Counted from the first letter of the stretch, positions 26,982 to 36,396 are shown. The stretch is 64,000 bases of DNA from Allocoprococcus comes (GCF_013300725.1 NZ_JAAIMM010000005.1:84675-148674); one strand, 5' to 3'. Notes: generated by a model from the sequence alone, not told the origin. Numbers and translations: made by a program.

Positions 26982-28913
26982 ATGAAAATCACATTAAAAG
27001 ATGGATCAAGCAAAGAATATGCACAGAGCATGTCTGTAATTGATATTGCAAAAGATATCAGTGAAGGACTTGCAAGGGTTGCAACAGCAGGAGAAGTTGA
27101 CGGAGAAGTTGTTGATTTAAGAACTGTGATCGACAAAGACTGCGAGCTGAACATTCTTACATTCAATGATGAAAAAGGAAAAGGCGCATTCCGTCATACA
27201 ACATCCCACATTATGGCACAGGCGATCAAGAGACTGTACCCGGATACAAAGCTTGCAATCGGACCTTCTATTGAGGATGGATTCTATTACGATATCGACC
27301 GTGAGACTCCGCTTGTAGCAGAAGATCTGGAAAAGATCGAAGCTGAGATGAAGAAGATCGTCAAGGAAGATCTTCCGATCAAGCAGTATACAATGCCAAG
27401 ATCTGAGGCAATTGCATATTTCAAAGAAAAAGATGAACCATATAAAGTAGAACTGATCGAAGACCTTCCGGAAGATTCTGTTATCAGTTTTTACTCACAG
27501 GGAGAATTTACAGATCTTTGTGCAGGACCTCACCTGATGAGCACAAAACCGGTAAAAGCATTCAAACTTACAAGCCTTGCAGGAGCTTACTGGCGTGGAA
27601 GTGAAAAAAATAAGATGCTTCAGAGAGTTTATGGTACTTCTTATCCAAAGAAAGCAGAGCTTGAAGAATATCTGCACATGATGGAAGAAGCAAAGAAGCG
27701 TGACCATAGAAAACTTGGAAAAGAACTTGGACTTTTCATGATGAGAGAAGAAGGACCAGGATTCCCATTCTTCCTTCCAAAAGGAATGGAACTGAAGAAC
27801 CAGCTGCTTGATTACTGGAGAGAGATCCACAAAAAAGCCGGATATGTTGAAATTTCGACACCAATCATGTTAAGCCGCCATCTCTGGGAAACATCAGGAC
27901 ACTGGGATCACTACAAAGACAACATGTATACAACGGTGATCGATGATGAAGATTTCGCTATCAAACCGATGAACTGTCCGGGAGGAATTCTTGTATATGA
28001 ATCTGAACCACGTTCATACCGTGACCTTCCGCTTCGTATGGGAGAACTCGGACTGGTCCACCGTCATGAAAAATCAGGACAGCTTCATGGACTGATGCGT
28101 GTAAGATGCTTTACACAGGATGATGCACATATCTTCATGACACCGGAGCAGGTACGTGATGAGATCAAAGGCGTTGTAAAACTGATCAATGAAGTTTACA
28201 GCCTGTTTGGATTTAAATACCATGTAGAACTTTCTACAAGACCGGAAGACAGTATGGGAAGCGATGAAGACTGGGATATGGCTACAGAAGCCCTTCGCGG
28301 TGCATTGGACGATCTGGGACTTCCATATGTAGTAAATGAAGGAGATGGAGCGTTCTACGGACCGAAGATCGACTTCCATCTGGAAGACTCTATCGGAAGA
28401 ACATGGCAGTGTGGAACCATCCAGCTTGATTTCCAGCTTCCGCTTAGATTTAACCTTGAATATACAGGAGCAGATGGTGAGAAGCATCGTCCGATCATGA
28501 TCCACCGTGTAATCTTCGGATCGATCGAAAGATTTATCGGTATCCTGATCGAGCATTTTGCAGGAGCATTCCCGACATGGCTTGCACCGGTACAGGTTAA
28601 GGTACTTCCGATTTCAGACAAATATATGGATTACGCACAGAAGGTTTTGGATGAACTGAACAATTCAGGTGTTCGTGCAGAGATTGATACACGTGCAGAG
28701 AAGATCGGATACAAGATCCGTGAAGCGCAGATGAAGAAGATCCCGTACATGCTGGTTGTCGGAGCAAAAGAAGAAGAGGACGGACTGGTATCTGTAAGAA
28801 GCCGTTTTGAAGGGGATGAAGGACAGAAGACACTGTCTGACTTCCTTGCAGCAATCAAGATGGAGATCCAGGCCAAGACAGCAAGAGAAGTAAAAAAAGA
28901 AGACGACAAATAG
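26982..28913 (+). CDS. thrS: Threonyl-tRNA synthetase
   Basis: 643 residues, standard bacterial length. Order: TGS domain (1-62), tRNA-SAD editing domain with HTTSHIMAQAIKRL, class II core (EGPGFPFFLPKGMELKNQL; GQLHGLMRVRCFTQDDAHIF motif 2; zinc ligands including C in MNCPGG), and an anticodon-binding domain ending in EVKKEDDK. AGAGAGGAAC precedes the ATG. Expression depends on the Thr T-box upstream of the reductase gene. Confidence 0.97.
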   Translation: MKITLKDGSSKEYAQSMSVIDIAKDISEGLARVATAGEVDGEVVDLRTVIDKDCELNILTFNDEKGKGAFRHTTSHIMAQAIKRLYPDTKLAIGPSIEDGFYYDIDRETPLVAEDLEKIEAEMKKIVKEDLPIKQYTMPRSEAIAYFKEKDEPYKVELIEDLPEDSVISFYSQGEFTDLCAGPHLMSTKPVKAFKLTSLAGAYWRGSEKNKMLQRVYGTSYPKKAELEEYLHMMEEAKKRDHRKLGKELGLFMMREEGPGFPFFLPKGMELKNQLLDYWREIHKKAGYVEISTPIMLSRHLWETSGHWDHYKDNMYTTVIDDEDFAIKPMNCPGGILVYESEPRSYRDLPLRMGELGLVHRHEKSGQLHGLMRVRCFTQDDAHIFMTPEQVRDEIKGVVKLINEVYSLFGFKYHVELSTRPEDSMGSDEDWDMATEALRGALDDLGLPYVVNEGDGAFYGPKIDFHLEDSIGRTWQCGTIQLDFQLPLRFNLEYTGADGEKHRPIMIHRVIFGSIERFIGILIEHFAGAFPTWLAPVQVKVLPISDKYMDYAQKVLDELNNSGVRAEIDTRAEKIGYKIREAQMKKIPYMLVVGAKEEEDGLVSVRSRFEGDEGQKTLSDFLAAIKMEIQAKTAREVKKEDDK

Positions 28914-28989
28914 AGTTTCAAATAAAATCTGAATAAGAAATAAAATTTTCGGGCATAATGATACTGATTTTCAAAAAGGAGGTAACATT

Positions 28990-29310
28990 ATGCCTGAATT
29001 AAAATGTACAGTACAGACATGTATGCACAACAAAGATTTTTATTGTGATCTGAACGCAATTACGGTGGGAGGAAAATCTGCACGGAAAGCTGCAGAGACA
29101 TGCTGTGACAGCTTTGAAGAAAGAAAAGGCGGAACTTACAGCAATGTGACCGGTGAGGCGAGTCCGACAAGCAAGATCGACTGCAAGGCCACGGAGTGCC
29201 AGTATAATAAGAAATGCCAGTGCCATGCAGGAAAGATCAGTGTGGAGGGCAGCCAGGCATGCAGCTGTGATGAGACAGAATGTGCAACTTTCAGTTGTGG
29301 ATGTGCGTAG
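28990..29310 (+). CDS. DUF1540 protein with two Cys-rich repeats
   Basis: 106 residues built from two similar Cys-rich units: LKCTVQTCMHNKDFYCDLNA with a later TCCDSF, and IDCKATECQYNKKCQCHAGK with a later CATFSC. Each carries the DUF1540 pattern of about four to five cysteines, probably binding metal. Role unknown; frequent in spore-forming clostridia. AAAGGAGGT lies upstream of the ATG. Monocistronic, followed by hairpin element copy C. Confidence 0.85.
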   Translation: MPELKCTVQTCMHNKDFYCDLNAITVGGKSARKAAETCCDSFEERKGGTYSNVTGEASPTSKIDCKATECQYNKKCQCHAGKISVEGSQACSCDETECATFSCGCA

Positions 29311-29371
29311 ATGAGATTGATGGGTGTGGGAGAGTTTCTCCTGCACCTGTTTTTGTTTTTGAGGAAGGGAC

Positions 29372-29530
29372 GAAGAAAATGGAAAACAAATCGATGGGGC
29401 TTCATTGCACTAACCACTCCAAGGAGCCTCTGAAAGCGAGAATTGTGTCAGCAATGGCTTCCACAATTCTCTGAGTCTCCTTTACGTAGTGCAAAAAGTA
29501 AGCCCCATCGATTTGTTTTCCATTTTCTTC
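29372..29530 (+). repeat. ~160-nt nested hairpin element, copy C
   Basis: Perfect 31-base outer arms at 29372-29402 and 29500-29530, unlike those of other copies (GAAAATGGAAAACAAATCG at the start). Inner stems are TTGCACTA/TAGTGCAA and AAGGAG/CTCCTT. The core stem reads GAGAATTGTG/CACAATTCTC where copies A, B and D have AAAATTGTG/CACAATTTT, a paired A-T to G-C change. Loop and junction sequences match the other copies. Confidence 0.85.
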
Positions 29531-29580
29531 TGGCTTTTCAAGACAAAAGAGAGTTGAATGATTTGGGAGGAGAATGGTTT

Positions 29581-29603
29581 CCACAGCCATCTTCGGGCTG
29601 TGG
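29581..29603 (+). other. Perfect 8-bp hairpin
   Basis: CCACAGCC and GGCTGTGG separated by 7 bases, with no T-tract. Lies between hairpin element C and the promoter at 29681. The rest of 29531-29680 shows nothing I can interpret. Confidence 0.4.
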
Positions 29604-29680
29604 AGATGCAAGTGGGAGTGTGATTCAGAAAAGATGGAGTAAGATTGAGAGAAAAGGTGTGAAAAGGATGGTTGGGGAGG

Positions 29681-29710
29681 TTGACGGGGGTGTCAGAAAG
29701 AAGGTATAAT
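29681..29710 (+). promoter_or_regulatory. Promoter of the AI-2E transporter / metA genes
   Basis: TTGACG at 29681-29686, an 18-base spacer and TATAAT at 29705-29710. Confidence 0.7.
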
Positions 29711-29746
29711 AAAAAATAGACTTTTGAAGAAAGACAGGGAAATTAA

Positions 29747-31129
29747 ATGGAAAAAAAAGACAATGTAGAGAAAGGGGTTTCGGAGAAGCCGGAAGCGAAG
29801 AAATCTGCAGCGTATTATGAGAAGCGTCCGGAATTTGGTAACAGAGGACCATCAAAGATTTTGCTGCATTTCAGGAAGGGGCTTACCTTTTTTCTTGTAA
29901 TTGCGGCTTGTGTGATCTTTTATTTTCTTCTACTCCGAATAGAGGATATATCAGTAGATGTCAGTAAAGTAATTGATGTGCTAAAGCCGATCCTATACGG
30001 AATGGTGATCGCATATTTGCTGAATCCGATCGTAAAGCAGATTGACCGGTGGCTGATTCCACAATTAAAAAAGAAAATGTCTCTGGAAAAGGCGAAGAAA
30101 GTTTCGCGTAGTGTCGGTGTTTTTGCAGCGTTGGTTATGCTGCTTGCTTTGATTCTGGCACTGTGCAATATGCTGATTCCGGAACTTTATAAAAGTATCC
30201 GTGACATGGTTCAGACTCTGCCGGGACAGATCAGTGATATGGTTACGAAGATCACAAGTATCCAGAAAGATACCAGTCCGGCCGGAGTCATGGTACGTAA
30301 CCTGTTAGAAAAGGGATCGGATGCGTTACAGAACTGGATCAAACAGGATCTTTTAACCAAGGTTAATGAAGTGATGTCAAACCTGACGGTTGGGATAATC
30401 AATTTTGTCAGTGAGATCCTGAATTTTCTGATTGGTCTTATTGTATCAGTCTATATTCTGTTCAGTAAGGAAACTTTTTCCGCACAGAGTAAAAAGATCG
30501 TCTATGCAGTGTTCCGTACAGATCATGCCAATATGATCCTGCATCTGACAAAGAAAAGCAATGAGATTTTCGGTGGATTTATTATTGGAAAGATTATTGA
30601 TTCCATGATTATCGGAGTGCTTTGCTTCTTTGGACTTACGATCCTGAAGATGCCGTACATACTTTTGATCAGTGTAATCGTTGGTGTGACCAATGTCATT
30701 CCTTTCTTCGGACCGTATATCGGTGCTATTCCGAGTGCCGTTCTGATTTTGCTGAATGATCCGATCAAGGGCTTATATTTCCTGATCTTCATTCTTGTGC
30801 TGCAGCAGCTTGATGGAAATGTGATCGGACCGAAGATTTTGGGTAATTCGACTGGATTATCTGCATTCTGGGTTGTATTTTCAATCCTGTTCGGAAGCGG
30901 TCTGTTTGGATTTGTAGGAATGATCATGGGCGTGCCTACATTTGCAGTAGTTTATTATATTATTACAATGCTGATCAATCATTTGCTGGAGAAGAAAAAG
31001 CTTCCGCTTCAGACTTCGGAGTATGGGGAAAAGAGTTATGTGGATGATAGTGGAAGATTTGTCAGAGAAAATCCGGAAGAGAATGATACAGCGGTAAAAA
31101 ATGGAGAAAATAAAAAAGAGAGGAAGTAA
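29747..31129 (+). CDS. AI-2E family (DUF20) membrane transporter
   Basis: 460 residues. Membrane segments include FFLVIAACVIFYFLLL, ILYGMVIAYLLNPIV, VFAALVMLLALILALCNML and a C-terminal cluster with VGVTNVIPFFGPYIGAIPSAVLILL, the family hallmark. Members export or import varied small molecules or Na+/Li+ for H+; the AI-2 link applies only to TqsA-type members. The charged N- and C-termini extend beyond the usual 350-residue core. It ends 6 bases before metA; co-transcription is likely, function in methionine synthesis is not implied. Confidence 0.85.
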   Translation: MEKKDNVEKGVSEKPEAKKSAAYYEKRPEFGNRGPSKILLHFRKGLTFFLVIAACVIFYFLLLRIEDISVDVSKVIDVLKPILYGMVIAYLLNPIVKQIDRWLIPQLKKKMSLEKAKKVSRSVGVFAALVMLLALILALCNMLIPELYKSIRDMVQTLPGQISDMVTKITSIQKDTSPAGVMVRNLLEKGSDALQNWIKQDLLTKVNEVMSNLTVGIINFVSEILNFLIGLIVSVYILFSKETFSAQSKKIVYAVFRTDHANMILHLTKKSNEIFGGFIIGKIIDSMIIGVLCFFGLTILKMPYILLISVIVGVTNVIPFFGPYIGAIPSAVLILLNDPIKGLYFLIFILVLQQLDGNVIGPKILGNSTGLSAFWVVFSILFGSGLFGFVGMIMGVPTFAVVYYIITMLINHLLEKKKLPLQTSEYGEKSYVDDSGRFVRENPEENDTAVKNGENKKERK

Positions 31130-31135
31130 GCAGAA

Positions 31136-32062
31136 ATGCCAATTCGTGTACAGAATGACCTTCCGGTAAAAGAAATACTGGAAAAAGAAAATATATTTGT
31201 AATGGATGAGAACCGTGCGGTTCATCAGGACATCCGTCCGATCAAGATCGGACTTTTGAATCTTATGCCACTGAAAGAGGATACGGAACTTCAGCTTCTG
31301 CGCTCCCTTTCCAATACACCGCTGCAGGTTGACATTGTGTTTTTGGCAGTAAAAAACCATGTTTCAAAGAATACTTCAGCGAATCACCTGAACCGGTTTT
31401 ATGAGAATTTTGAAAATGTAAAAGATCAGAAATTTGACGGATTTATCATAACCGGAGCACCGGTAGAGCAGATGCCGTTTGAAGAGGTGGATTACTGGGA
31501 AGAGCTTGTAGAGATCATGGAGTGGACAAAGACGCATGTTACTTCAACGATCCATCTCTGCTGGGGGGCACAGGCAGCACTTTATTATCATTATGGTATC
31601 AATAAAGTACAGCTGGACAAAAAGCTTTTCGGTATCTTTGAACATAAGGTTATGAACCGTAAGATTCCTCTGGTACGTGGATTTGATGATGTATTTTATG
31701 CACCGCATTCCAGACATACAGATGTGCCGATTGAGAAGATCCGTGCAGATGAGAGACTGATGGTTCTGGCAGAGTCGGAAAAGGCAGGAGCATATCTTAT
31801 CATGGCACAGGATGGAAGACAGATTTTTGTGATGGGACATCCGGAGTACGATCGGGTGACACTGGATCAGGAGTATAAGCGGGATCTGAGTAAAGGACTT
31901 CCGATTGAAATGCCGGAGAATTATTATCCGGACAATGACAGCACACAGAAGCCACTTCTTACATGGAGAGCACATGGTAACTGTATGTATGCAAATTGGC
32001 TGAATTACTATGTTTACCAGGCAACCCCGTATGATATGGTGGGGACACCTGATTTTCATTAG
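31136..32062 (+). CDS. metA: Homoserine O-acetyltransferase, MetA family
   Basis: Activates homoserine for methionine synthesis. 308 residues; nucleophile C142 in HLCWGAQ. Residue 111 is Glu ([16 protein letters not shown]), the position that in Bacillus MetA selects acetyl-CoA, whereas E. coli has Gly and uses succinyl-CoA. The product is therefore expected to be O-acetylhomoserine despite the usual name homoserine O-succinyltransferase. GAGAGGAAG precedes the ATG. No S-box or T-box leader is visible, which is unusual for a met gene; it seems to be transcribed from the promoter at 29681. Confidence 0.94.
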   Translation: MPIRVQNDLPVKEILEKENIFVMDENRAVHQDIRPIKIGLLNLMPLKEDTELQLLRSLSNTPLQVDIVFLAVKNHVSKNTSANHLNRFYENFENVKDQKFDGFIITGAPVEQMPFEEVDYWEELVEIMEWTKTHVTSTIHLCWGAQAALYYHYGINKVQLDKKLFGIFEHKVMNRKIPLVRGFDDVFYAPHSRHTDVPIEKIRADERLMVLAESEKAGAYLIMAQDGRQIFVMGHPEYDRVTLDQEYKRDLSKGLPIEMPENYYPDNDSTQKPLLTWRAHGNCMYANWLNYYVYQATPYDMVGTPDFH

Positions 32063-32176
32063 GATCCAGATAGAAGTTCAATACCGATATCCTGCCAGGC
32101 ATATCAGAAAGTACTACGTTTCGGAAGAGAAATCATTTGCTATAATCGGAAAGCAAAAACAAGCGGGAGGAAAAAT

Positions 32177-32806
32177 ATGTTATTGGAGCAGAAAACAACG
32201 GATTTTTTGGAACAGCTCTCATCATCAGCACCGATTCCGGGAGGTGGCGGGGCATCGGCAGCAGTCGGAGCGTTCGCATCAGCTTTGGGACTTATGGTCG
32301 CAAATCTGACTGTCGGAAAAAAGAAATATGCAGATGTTGAAGAAGAGATTTTAGAGATAAGAGAAAAACTTGAGCAGAAGAAGCAGGATCTGGTCCGGAT
32401 GGTAGATGCAGATGCCGAGGCTTTTGAACCACTGGCAAAGGCTTACAGAATGCCAAAAGAGACAGAGGAAGAACAGGCAGAGAAGGAAAAAGTTATGGAG
32501 GCTGCACTTAAAAATGCGGCAGAAGCACCACTGTGTATTATGGAAACAATTGTAGATACTATGGAGATGATCCGGGTGCTGGGGGAAAAAGGAAGCAGGC
32601 TTGCTGTCAGCGATGCAGGAGTTGCAATCCTTTTTGCACAGGCGGCTCTTGAAGGAGCTTCTCTTAATATTTTTATCAATACAAAGATGATGAAGGATCA
32701 GGAGGAAGCTGAAAGACTGAATTGTCTGGCTGATCAACTGATCGCGACAGGCAAAGAACTGAAAGAGACAACTTATGATGCTGTAATTAAGAGTATCAGA
32801 CCATAA
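32177..32806 (+). CDS. fchA: Methenyltetrahydrofolate cyclohydrolase / cyclodeaminase family
   Basis: 209 residues of the formiminotransferase-cyclodeaminase (FTCD_C) family. The signature PIPGGGGASAAVGAFASALG binds folate, and the second half has ASLNIFINTKMM. In acetogens and gut clostridia, stand-alone forms act as cyclohydrolase or release ammonia from 5-formimino-THF. GGGAGGAAAAAT lies before the ATG. folD follows after 25 bases, so the pair probably interconverts one-carbon folates. Confidence 0.88.
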   Translation: MLLEQKTTDFLEQLSSSAPIPGGGGASAAVGAFASALGLMVANLTVGKKKYADVEEEILEIREKLEQKKQDLVRMVDADAEAFEPLAKAYRMPKETEEEQAEKEKVMEAALKNAAEAPLCIMETIVDTMEMIRVLGEKGSRLAVSDAGVAILFAQAALEGASLNIFINTKMMKDQEEAERLNCLADQLIATGKELKETTYDAVIKSIRP

Positions 32807-32831
32807 CAGATAAGACAGACAGGAGAAAGAC

Positions 32832-33704
32832 ATGAGCATACAGATGCGAGGGGCTGAAGTGGCAAAAGCCATGAAAGAACAGCTGATCAGAGAAAGAGAA
32901 GAGTTGAACGCTGCGGGAGTAAATCCATGCCTTACGATCATTCGGGTAGGAGCGAAAGAAAATGATCTTGCTTACGAACGTGGAGCAAAAAAGAGAATGG
33001 AAATGATCGGAATCGAGTGCCGCGTTGCAGAACTGCCAGAGGATATTTCACAGGAAGAATTTGAGGATGCTTTCTGTAAGATCAATAAAGATCCGGAGGT
33101 TCACGGGATCCTTTTGTTCCAGCCACTTCCGGAGCAGCTCGATGTAGAGAAGATCAGACAGATGATCGACCCGGCAAAGGATATGGATGGAATGAGTCCT
33201 GTAAATCTTGCAAAAATATTCGAAGGTGACAGAACTGCTTATGCGCCTTGTACTTCTGAGGCAGTGATGCACATTATGAAGCACTATGGAATTGAACTCC
33301 AGGGGAAAAGGGTGACCGTCATCGGAAGAAGCATGGTTGTCGGAAAACCGCTTTCCATGTTGATGCTTGGACAGAATGCAACTGTAACTATCTGTCATTC
33401 GCGCACAAAAGATCTGGCGGACAGATGTCGCGAAGCAGAGATAATAGTAGCTGCGATCGGACGGGCAAAGCATATCACCGCCGATATGATCGCCGAAGGA
33501 GCGGTGGTAGCGGATGTCGGAATCAACGTACTGGAAGACGGAACCCTCTGTGGAGATGTGGACTACGAAAATGTCCGGGAAAAAGTATCTCATATCACAC
33601 CGGTTCCGGGAGGAGTAGGAAACGTCACAACCTCCGTACTCGCTTCTCACGTGCTGCGTGCCGCCCGTATAGTCCAGAACGAACTCAGACAACGCAGAGT
33701 GTAA
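32832..33704 (+). CDS. folD: Methylenetetrahydrofolate dehydrogenase / cyclohydrolase
   Basis: 290 residues. The folate site motif around Tyr and Lys reads NDLAYERGAKKRMEMIGI; family signatures PLPEQLDVEK, DPAKDMDGMSP and the dinucleotide-binding VIGRSMVVGKPLSMLML are clear, and the protein ends in ITPVPGGVGNVTTSVLASH. The active-site stretch has an extra-charged variant of the usual YVxxK spacing. AGGAG precedes the ATG. Works with fchA in one-carbon metabolism. Confidence 0.95.
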   Translation: MSIQMRGAEVAKAMKEQLIREREELNAAGVNPCLTIIRVGAKENDLAYERGAKKRMEMIGIECRVAELPEDISQEEFEDAFCKINKDPEVHGILLFQPLPEQLDVEKIRQMIDPAKDMDGMSPVNLAKIFEGDRTAYAPCTSEAVMHIMKHYGIELQGKRVTVIGRSMVVGKPLSMLMLGQNATVTICHSRTKDLADRCREAEIIVAAIGRAKHITADMIAEGAVVADVGINVLEDGTLCGDVDYENVREKVSHITPVPGGVGNVTTSVLASHVLRAARIVQNELRQRRV

Positions 33705-33734
33705 CACCGCCTCTCTGTCGAACACAATACAAAT

Positions 33735-33772
33735 GGGCGCAGAACAGTTACAACCAGTAACCTTGAGCGCCC
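33735..33772 (+). other. Stem-loop after folD
   Basis: GGGCGC/GCGCCC at the ends with GTTAC/GTAAC inside. A purine-rich stretch follows rather than Ts, so a terminator role is uncertain. Confidence 0.45.
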
Positions 33773-33829
33773 AGGAAGAGAAAAATGGGGCTGTGAAAAA
33801 AGAAATAACTCCATAATAATTGGAAATAA

Positions 33830-33943
33830 CTTCATAATCCGGATTTTAACCATGTGCAATTCGAGGTGGTTAGAAGTGAGGATGGATTAAACAGATTTGT
33901 TATGACGTTGATTAAATGGATTGAACAGAATATAAAAATGTAG
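33830..33943 (+). pseudogene. Possible 3' remnant of a lost gene
   Basis: A short frame without start reads VQFEVVRSEDGLNRFVMTLI followed by KWIEQNIKM and a stop at 33941-33943. It has protein-like composition but no ribosome binding site and no recognisable family. It may be the tail of a gene deleted when the MATE-AraC block arrived. The remainder of 33773-34094 is AT-rich with nothing else seen. Confidence 0.2.
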
Positions 33944-34094
33944 TCTTTTTCTTTTATTCCATATAGCTCGCTTTCAGTGCTCCTCAAGATAAAGTAGAAA
34001 TAGTGCAATTTTCACATGATATTATACAAGAATTACATAGAAATATATCGTATTATTGATATGGTATTCTTGAATTGTATGTGAGGAGAAAAAT

Positions 34095-35417
34095 ATGGCA
34101 GCGGAAAGAAAAACATTAACACAGCTATCTGTGCCAATATGCTTAGAAACTTTATTTTATATGCTTTCAGGTATGGTTGATACGCTTATGCTATCATCTG
34201 TAAGTGATCAGGCTGTAGGAGCAGTGGGAACAGCAAATACATATATAGGTGTTTTTATTATTATGTTCGGAGTAATATCATCGGGTATGATAGCTGTTAT
34301 GTCACAAAATATCGGAGCCGGAAGACCGGGAATAGCATATCAGGCAAGACAACTTGGACTTATATTCAATGCATTGATAGGTATCGTAATGTCTGTCATT
34401 CTTGCTACTTTTTCTGATGGGATACTTAGAATCGTAAGTATTGCTCCGGCTTTGCTTGAGCCGGCTGAAATATATCTTAGGATTGTCGGAGGTGCATGTT
34501 TTTTAAATGCACTGATTCCTATTTTCTCCAGTTATTTGAGAGTGTTTGGATATACAAAGCATTCTTTGATAGGAACTGTTGTTGGAAATGTTCTTAATAT
34601 AATACTTAATTCCGTATTCTTATTTGTATTCAACTGGGGGGTAATGGGAGTTGCTGTTGCCACGGTTATTTCAAGAGTTGTAAATCTTATTATTGTAGCC
34701 AGTATGGGAGCGGTGCTTATAAAAGCAAAACAGAGTCCTGAGCGAATTGCATCAAGAAAGATATTTGCGCAGATTGTTAAGATTGGTTTTCCTTCTGCGC
34801 TTGAAACAGCACTTTACAACATCGCAATGACCTTTATTGTGCGTTTTATGAATCAGATGGATGTGGATGGAATGAATGTTACAGCACGCTCATATGCTGT
34901 ACAGATTGCAAATTTCTCGTATTGTGTGGGAGCTGCCCTTGCTCAGGCAAATGCAATTATGACCGGTTGGAGAATTGGAGCAAAAGAGTTTGAGGAATGT
35001 AACAGGGGAACGAGGAAAGCTGCGATATACGGTATCATCACAGCGACATGCTTTTCCGTGACATTTGCATTGGCAGGACATTTTATCGTGCATATATTTA
35101 CTGATGATACACAGATGATAAATCTTGTGGTAAAGTTGTTAATAGTAGATATATTTCTTGAATTTGGAAGGGTAACAAACCTTGTATATGGTCAGGCATT
35201 AAAAACGAGTGGAGATGCACTTTTCCCGGTTATACTCGGTGTGGTATTTATGTATTTGTTTGCAGTTGGCGGCACCTATTTTCTCGGAATACACATGGGA
35301 CTTCTGGCTGTAGGAGCATATATTGCTATGGCAGGTGACGAATGTGCGAGAGCTGTGGGAATGGTACTTAGATGGAAGAGCGGAAAATGGGAGAGTAAAG
35401 GTCTTATAGAAGTGTAG
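34095..35417 (+). CDS. MATE family efflux transporter
   Basis: 440 residues with about twelve membrane segments; a cation-driven drug/organic cation exporter. Family features: LSVPICLETLFYMLSGMVDTL at the N terminus, and GAVGTANTYIGVFIIMFG, where MATE proteins bind cations. GTGAGGAG precedes the ATG. Codon use (many ATA, AAT, AGA) and AT content differ from the neighbouring folD gene, suggesting acquisition. Paired with the AraC regulator 8 bases downstream. Confidence 0.88.
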   Translation: MAAERKTLTQLSVPICLETLFYMLSGMVDTLMLSSVSDQAVGAVGTANTYIGVFIIMFGVISSGMIAVMSQNIGAGRPGIAYQARQLGLIFNALIGIVMSVILATFSDGILRIVSIAPALLEPAEIYLRIVGGACFLNALIPIFSSYLRVFGYTKHSLIGTVVGNVLNIILNSVFLFVFNWGVMGVAVATVISRVVNLIIVASMGAVLIKAKQSPERIASRKIFAQIVKIGFPSALETALYNIAMTFIVRFMNQMDVDGMNVTARSYAVQIANFSYCVGAALAQANAIMTGWRIGAKEFEECNRGTRKAAIYGIITATCFSVTFALAGHFIVHIFTDDTQMINLVVKLLIVDIFLEFGRVTNLVYGQALKTSGDALFPVILGVVFMYLFAVGGTYFLGIHMGLLAVGAYIAMAGDECARAVGMVLRWKSGKWESKGLIEV

Positions 35418-35425
35418 GAGAGATT

Positions 35426-36277
35426 ATGTACTTTGAATTAAAGGAAAATAAACCACATGGTACAAAGGATGATCCGTTTAGTACATATCATATAAAAAAT
35501 GAGGGACGATTATTTCAGATACCGGTTCATTGGCATGATGAACTGGAAATTATATATGTAAAAAGCGGTTTTTTGACTGTAAGTATATCAGGAGAAAATT
35601 ATATTGGAATCCCCGGGGATGCTTTTGTCGTGTCGCCGGGGAATCTGCATTTCATGGGTTCACAGACTGGTACAGTGGATTATTTTACTTTCCTTTTTCC
35701 GTTGAAATACATATCTTTTTGTATAAATGACATGTTAGATGATAAATTACTGGAGCCGTTAAAAAATGGCCATCTGATGATAAGTCCAAGAGTAAAAGAT
35801 ACAGCAAAAGAACTGTGTGAGCAGTTGGTTGAAACATATATGGCAAAAAATAAGAAAACTGAGTCCAAAATAACTGCTCAGATAAAGACAAAAATAATTC
35901 TTTTACAATTTATTCTTGAAATGTGGGAGAAGGGCTTTGTAATCGAAAATGATAAAAGCGGGAGAAATACTGTAGAAAAAGAAATGATTTCATATATACA
36001 GCAGAATTTTATGGAAAAAATATCGTTAAAAGAATTTGGTGAGCAGTTTCATCTTTCGGAAAAGTATATATCACGATATTTTAAGGAACATTTTCATATT
36101 ACGCTTTCGCAATATATCACACATTTACGATTAGAGCATGCAAAACAGCTGTTACAAGATACGGATACTCCTGTTACAGAGGTCGCAATGCAGAGTGGAT
36201 ATCAGAATGTAAGCTATTTTATCAGAAGCTTCAAAAAAACATATGGAGTTTCTCCGTTAAAATATAGAAAAAAATAA
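35426..36277 (+). CDS. AraC-family transcriptional regulator
   Basis: 283 residues: an N-terminal cupin-like sensor (about 25-90: IPVHWHDELEIIYVKSG, GDAFVVSPGNLHFMGS) and a C-terminal AraC double helix-turn-helix (SLKEFGEQFHLSEKYISRYF; TPVTEVAMQSGYQNVSYFIR; FKKTYGVSPLKYRK). It probably controls the MATE gene in response to an unknown ligand. TAGGAGAG precedes the ATG. Shares the AT-rich character of the MATE gene. Confidence 0.9.
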   Translation: MYFELKENKPHGTKDDPFSTYHIKNEGRLFQIPVHWHDELEIIYVKSGFLTVSISGENYIGIPGDAFVVSPGNLHFMGSQTGTVDYFTFLFPLKYISFCINDMLDDKLLEPLKNGHLMISPRVKDTAKELCEQLVETYMAKNKKTESKITAQIKTKIILLQFILEMWEKGFVIENDKSGRNTVEKEMISYIQQNFMEKISLKEFGEQFHLSEKYISRYFKEHFHITLSQYITHLRLEHAKQLLQDTDTPVTEVAMQSGYQNVSYFIRSFKKTYGVSPLKYRKK

Positions 36278-36329
36278 GCCGGTTATATGGTTAGAATAGG
36301 ACTTGAAAAAAATATAAAAGATACTATCA

Positions 36330-36373
36330 AAAAAGGTTAGGGAACAACCGAAAGGGAGTTTCCTAACCTTTTT
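36330..36373. terminator. Bidirectional terminator between araC-type and lacI-type genes
   Basis: A-rich AAAAAGGTTAGG pairs with CCTAACCTTTTT around a 20-base loop; serves the converging genes on both strands. Confidence 0.88.
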
Positions 36374-36396
36374 GTATAAGAATAATTAGATAAATA

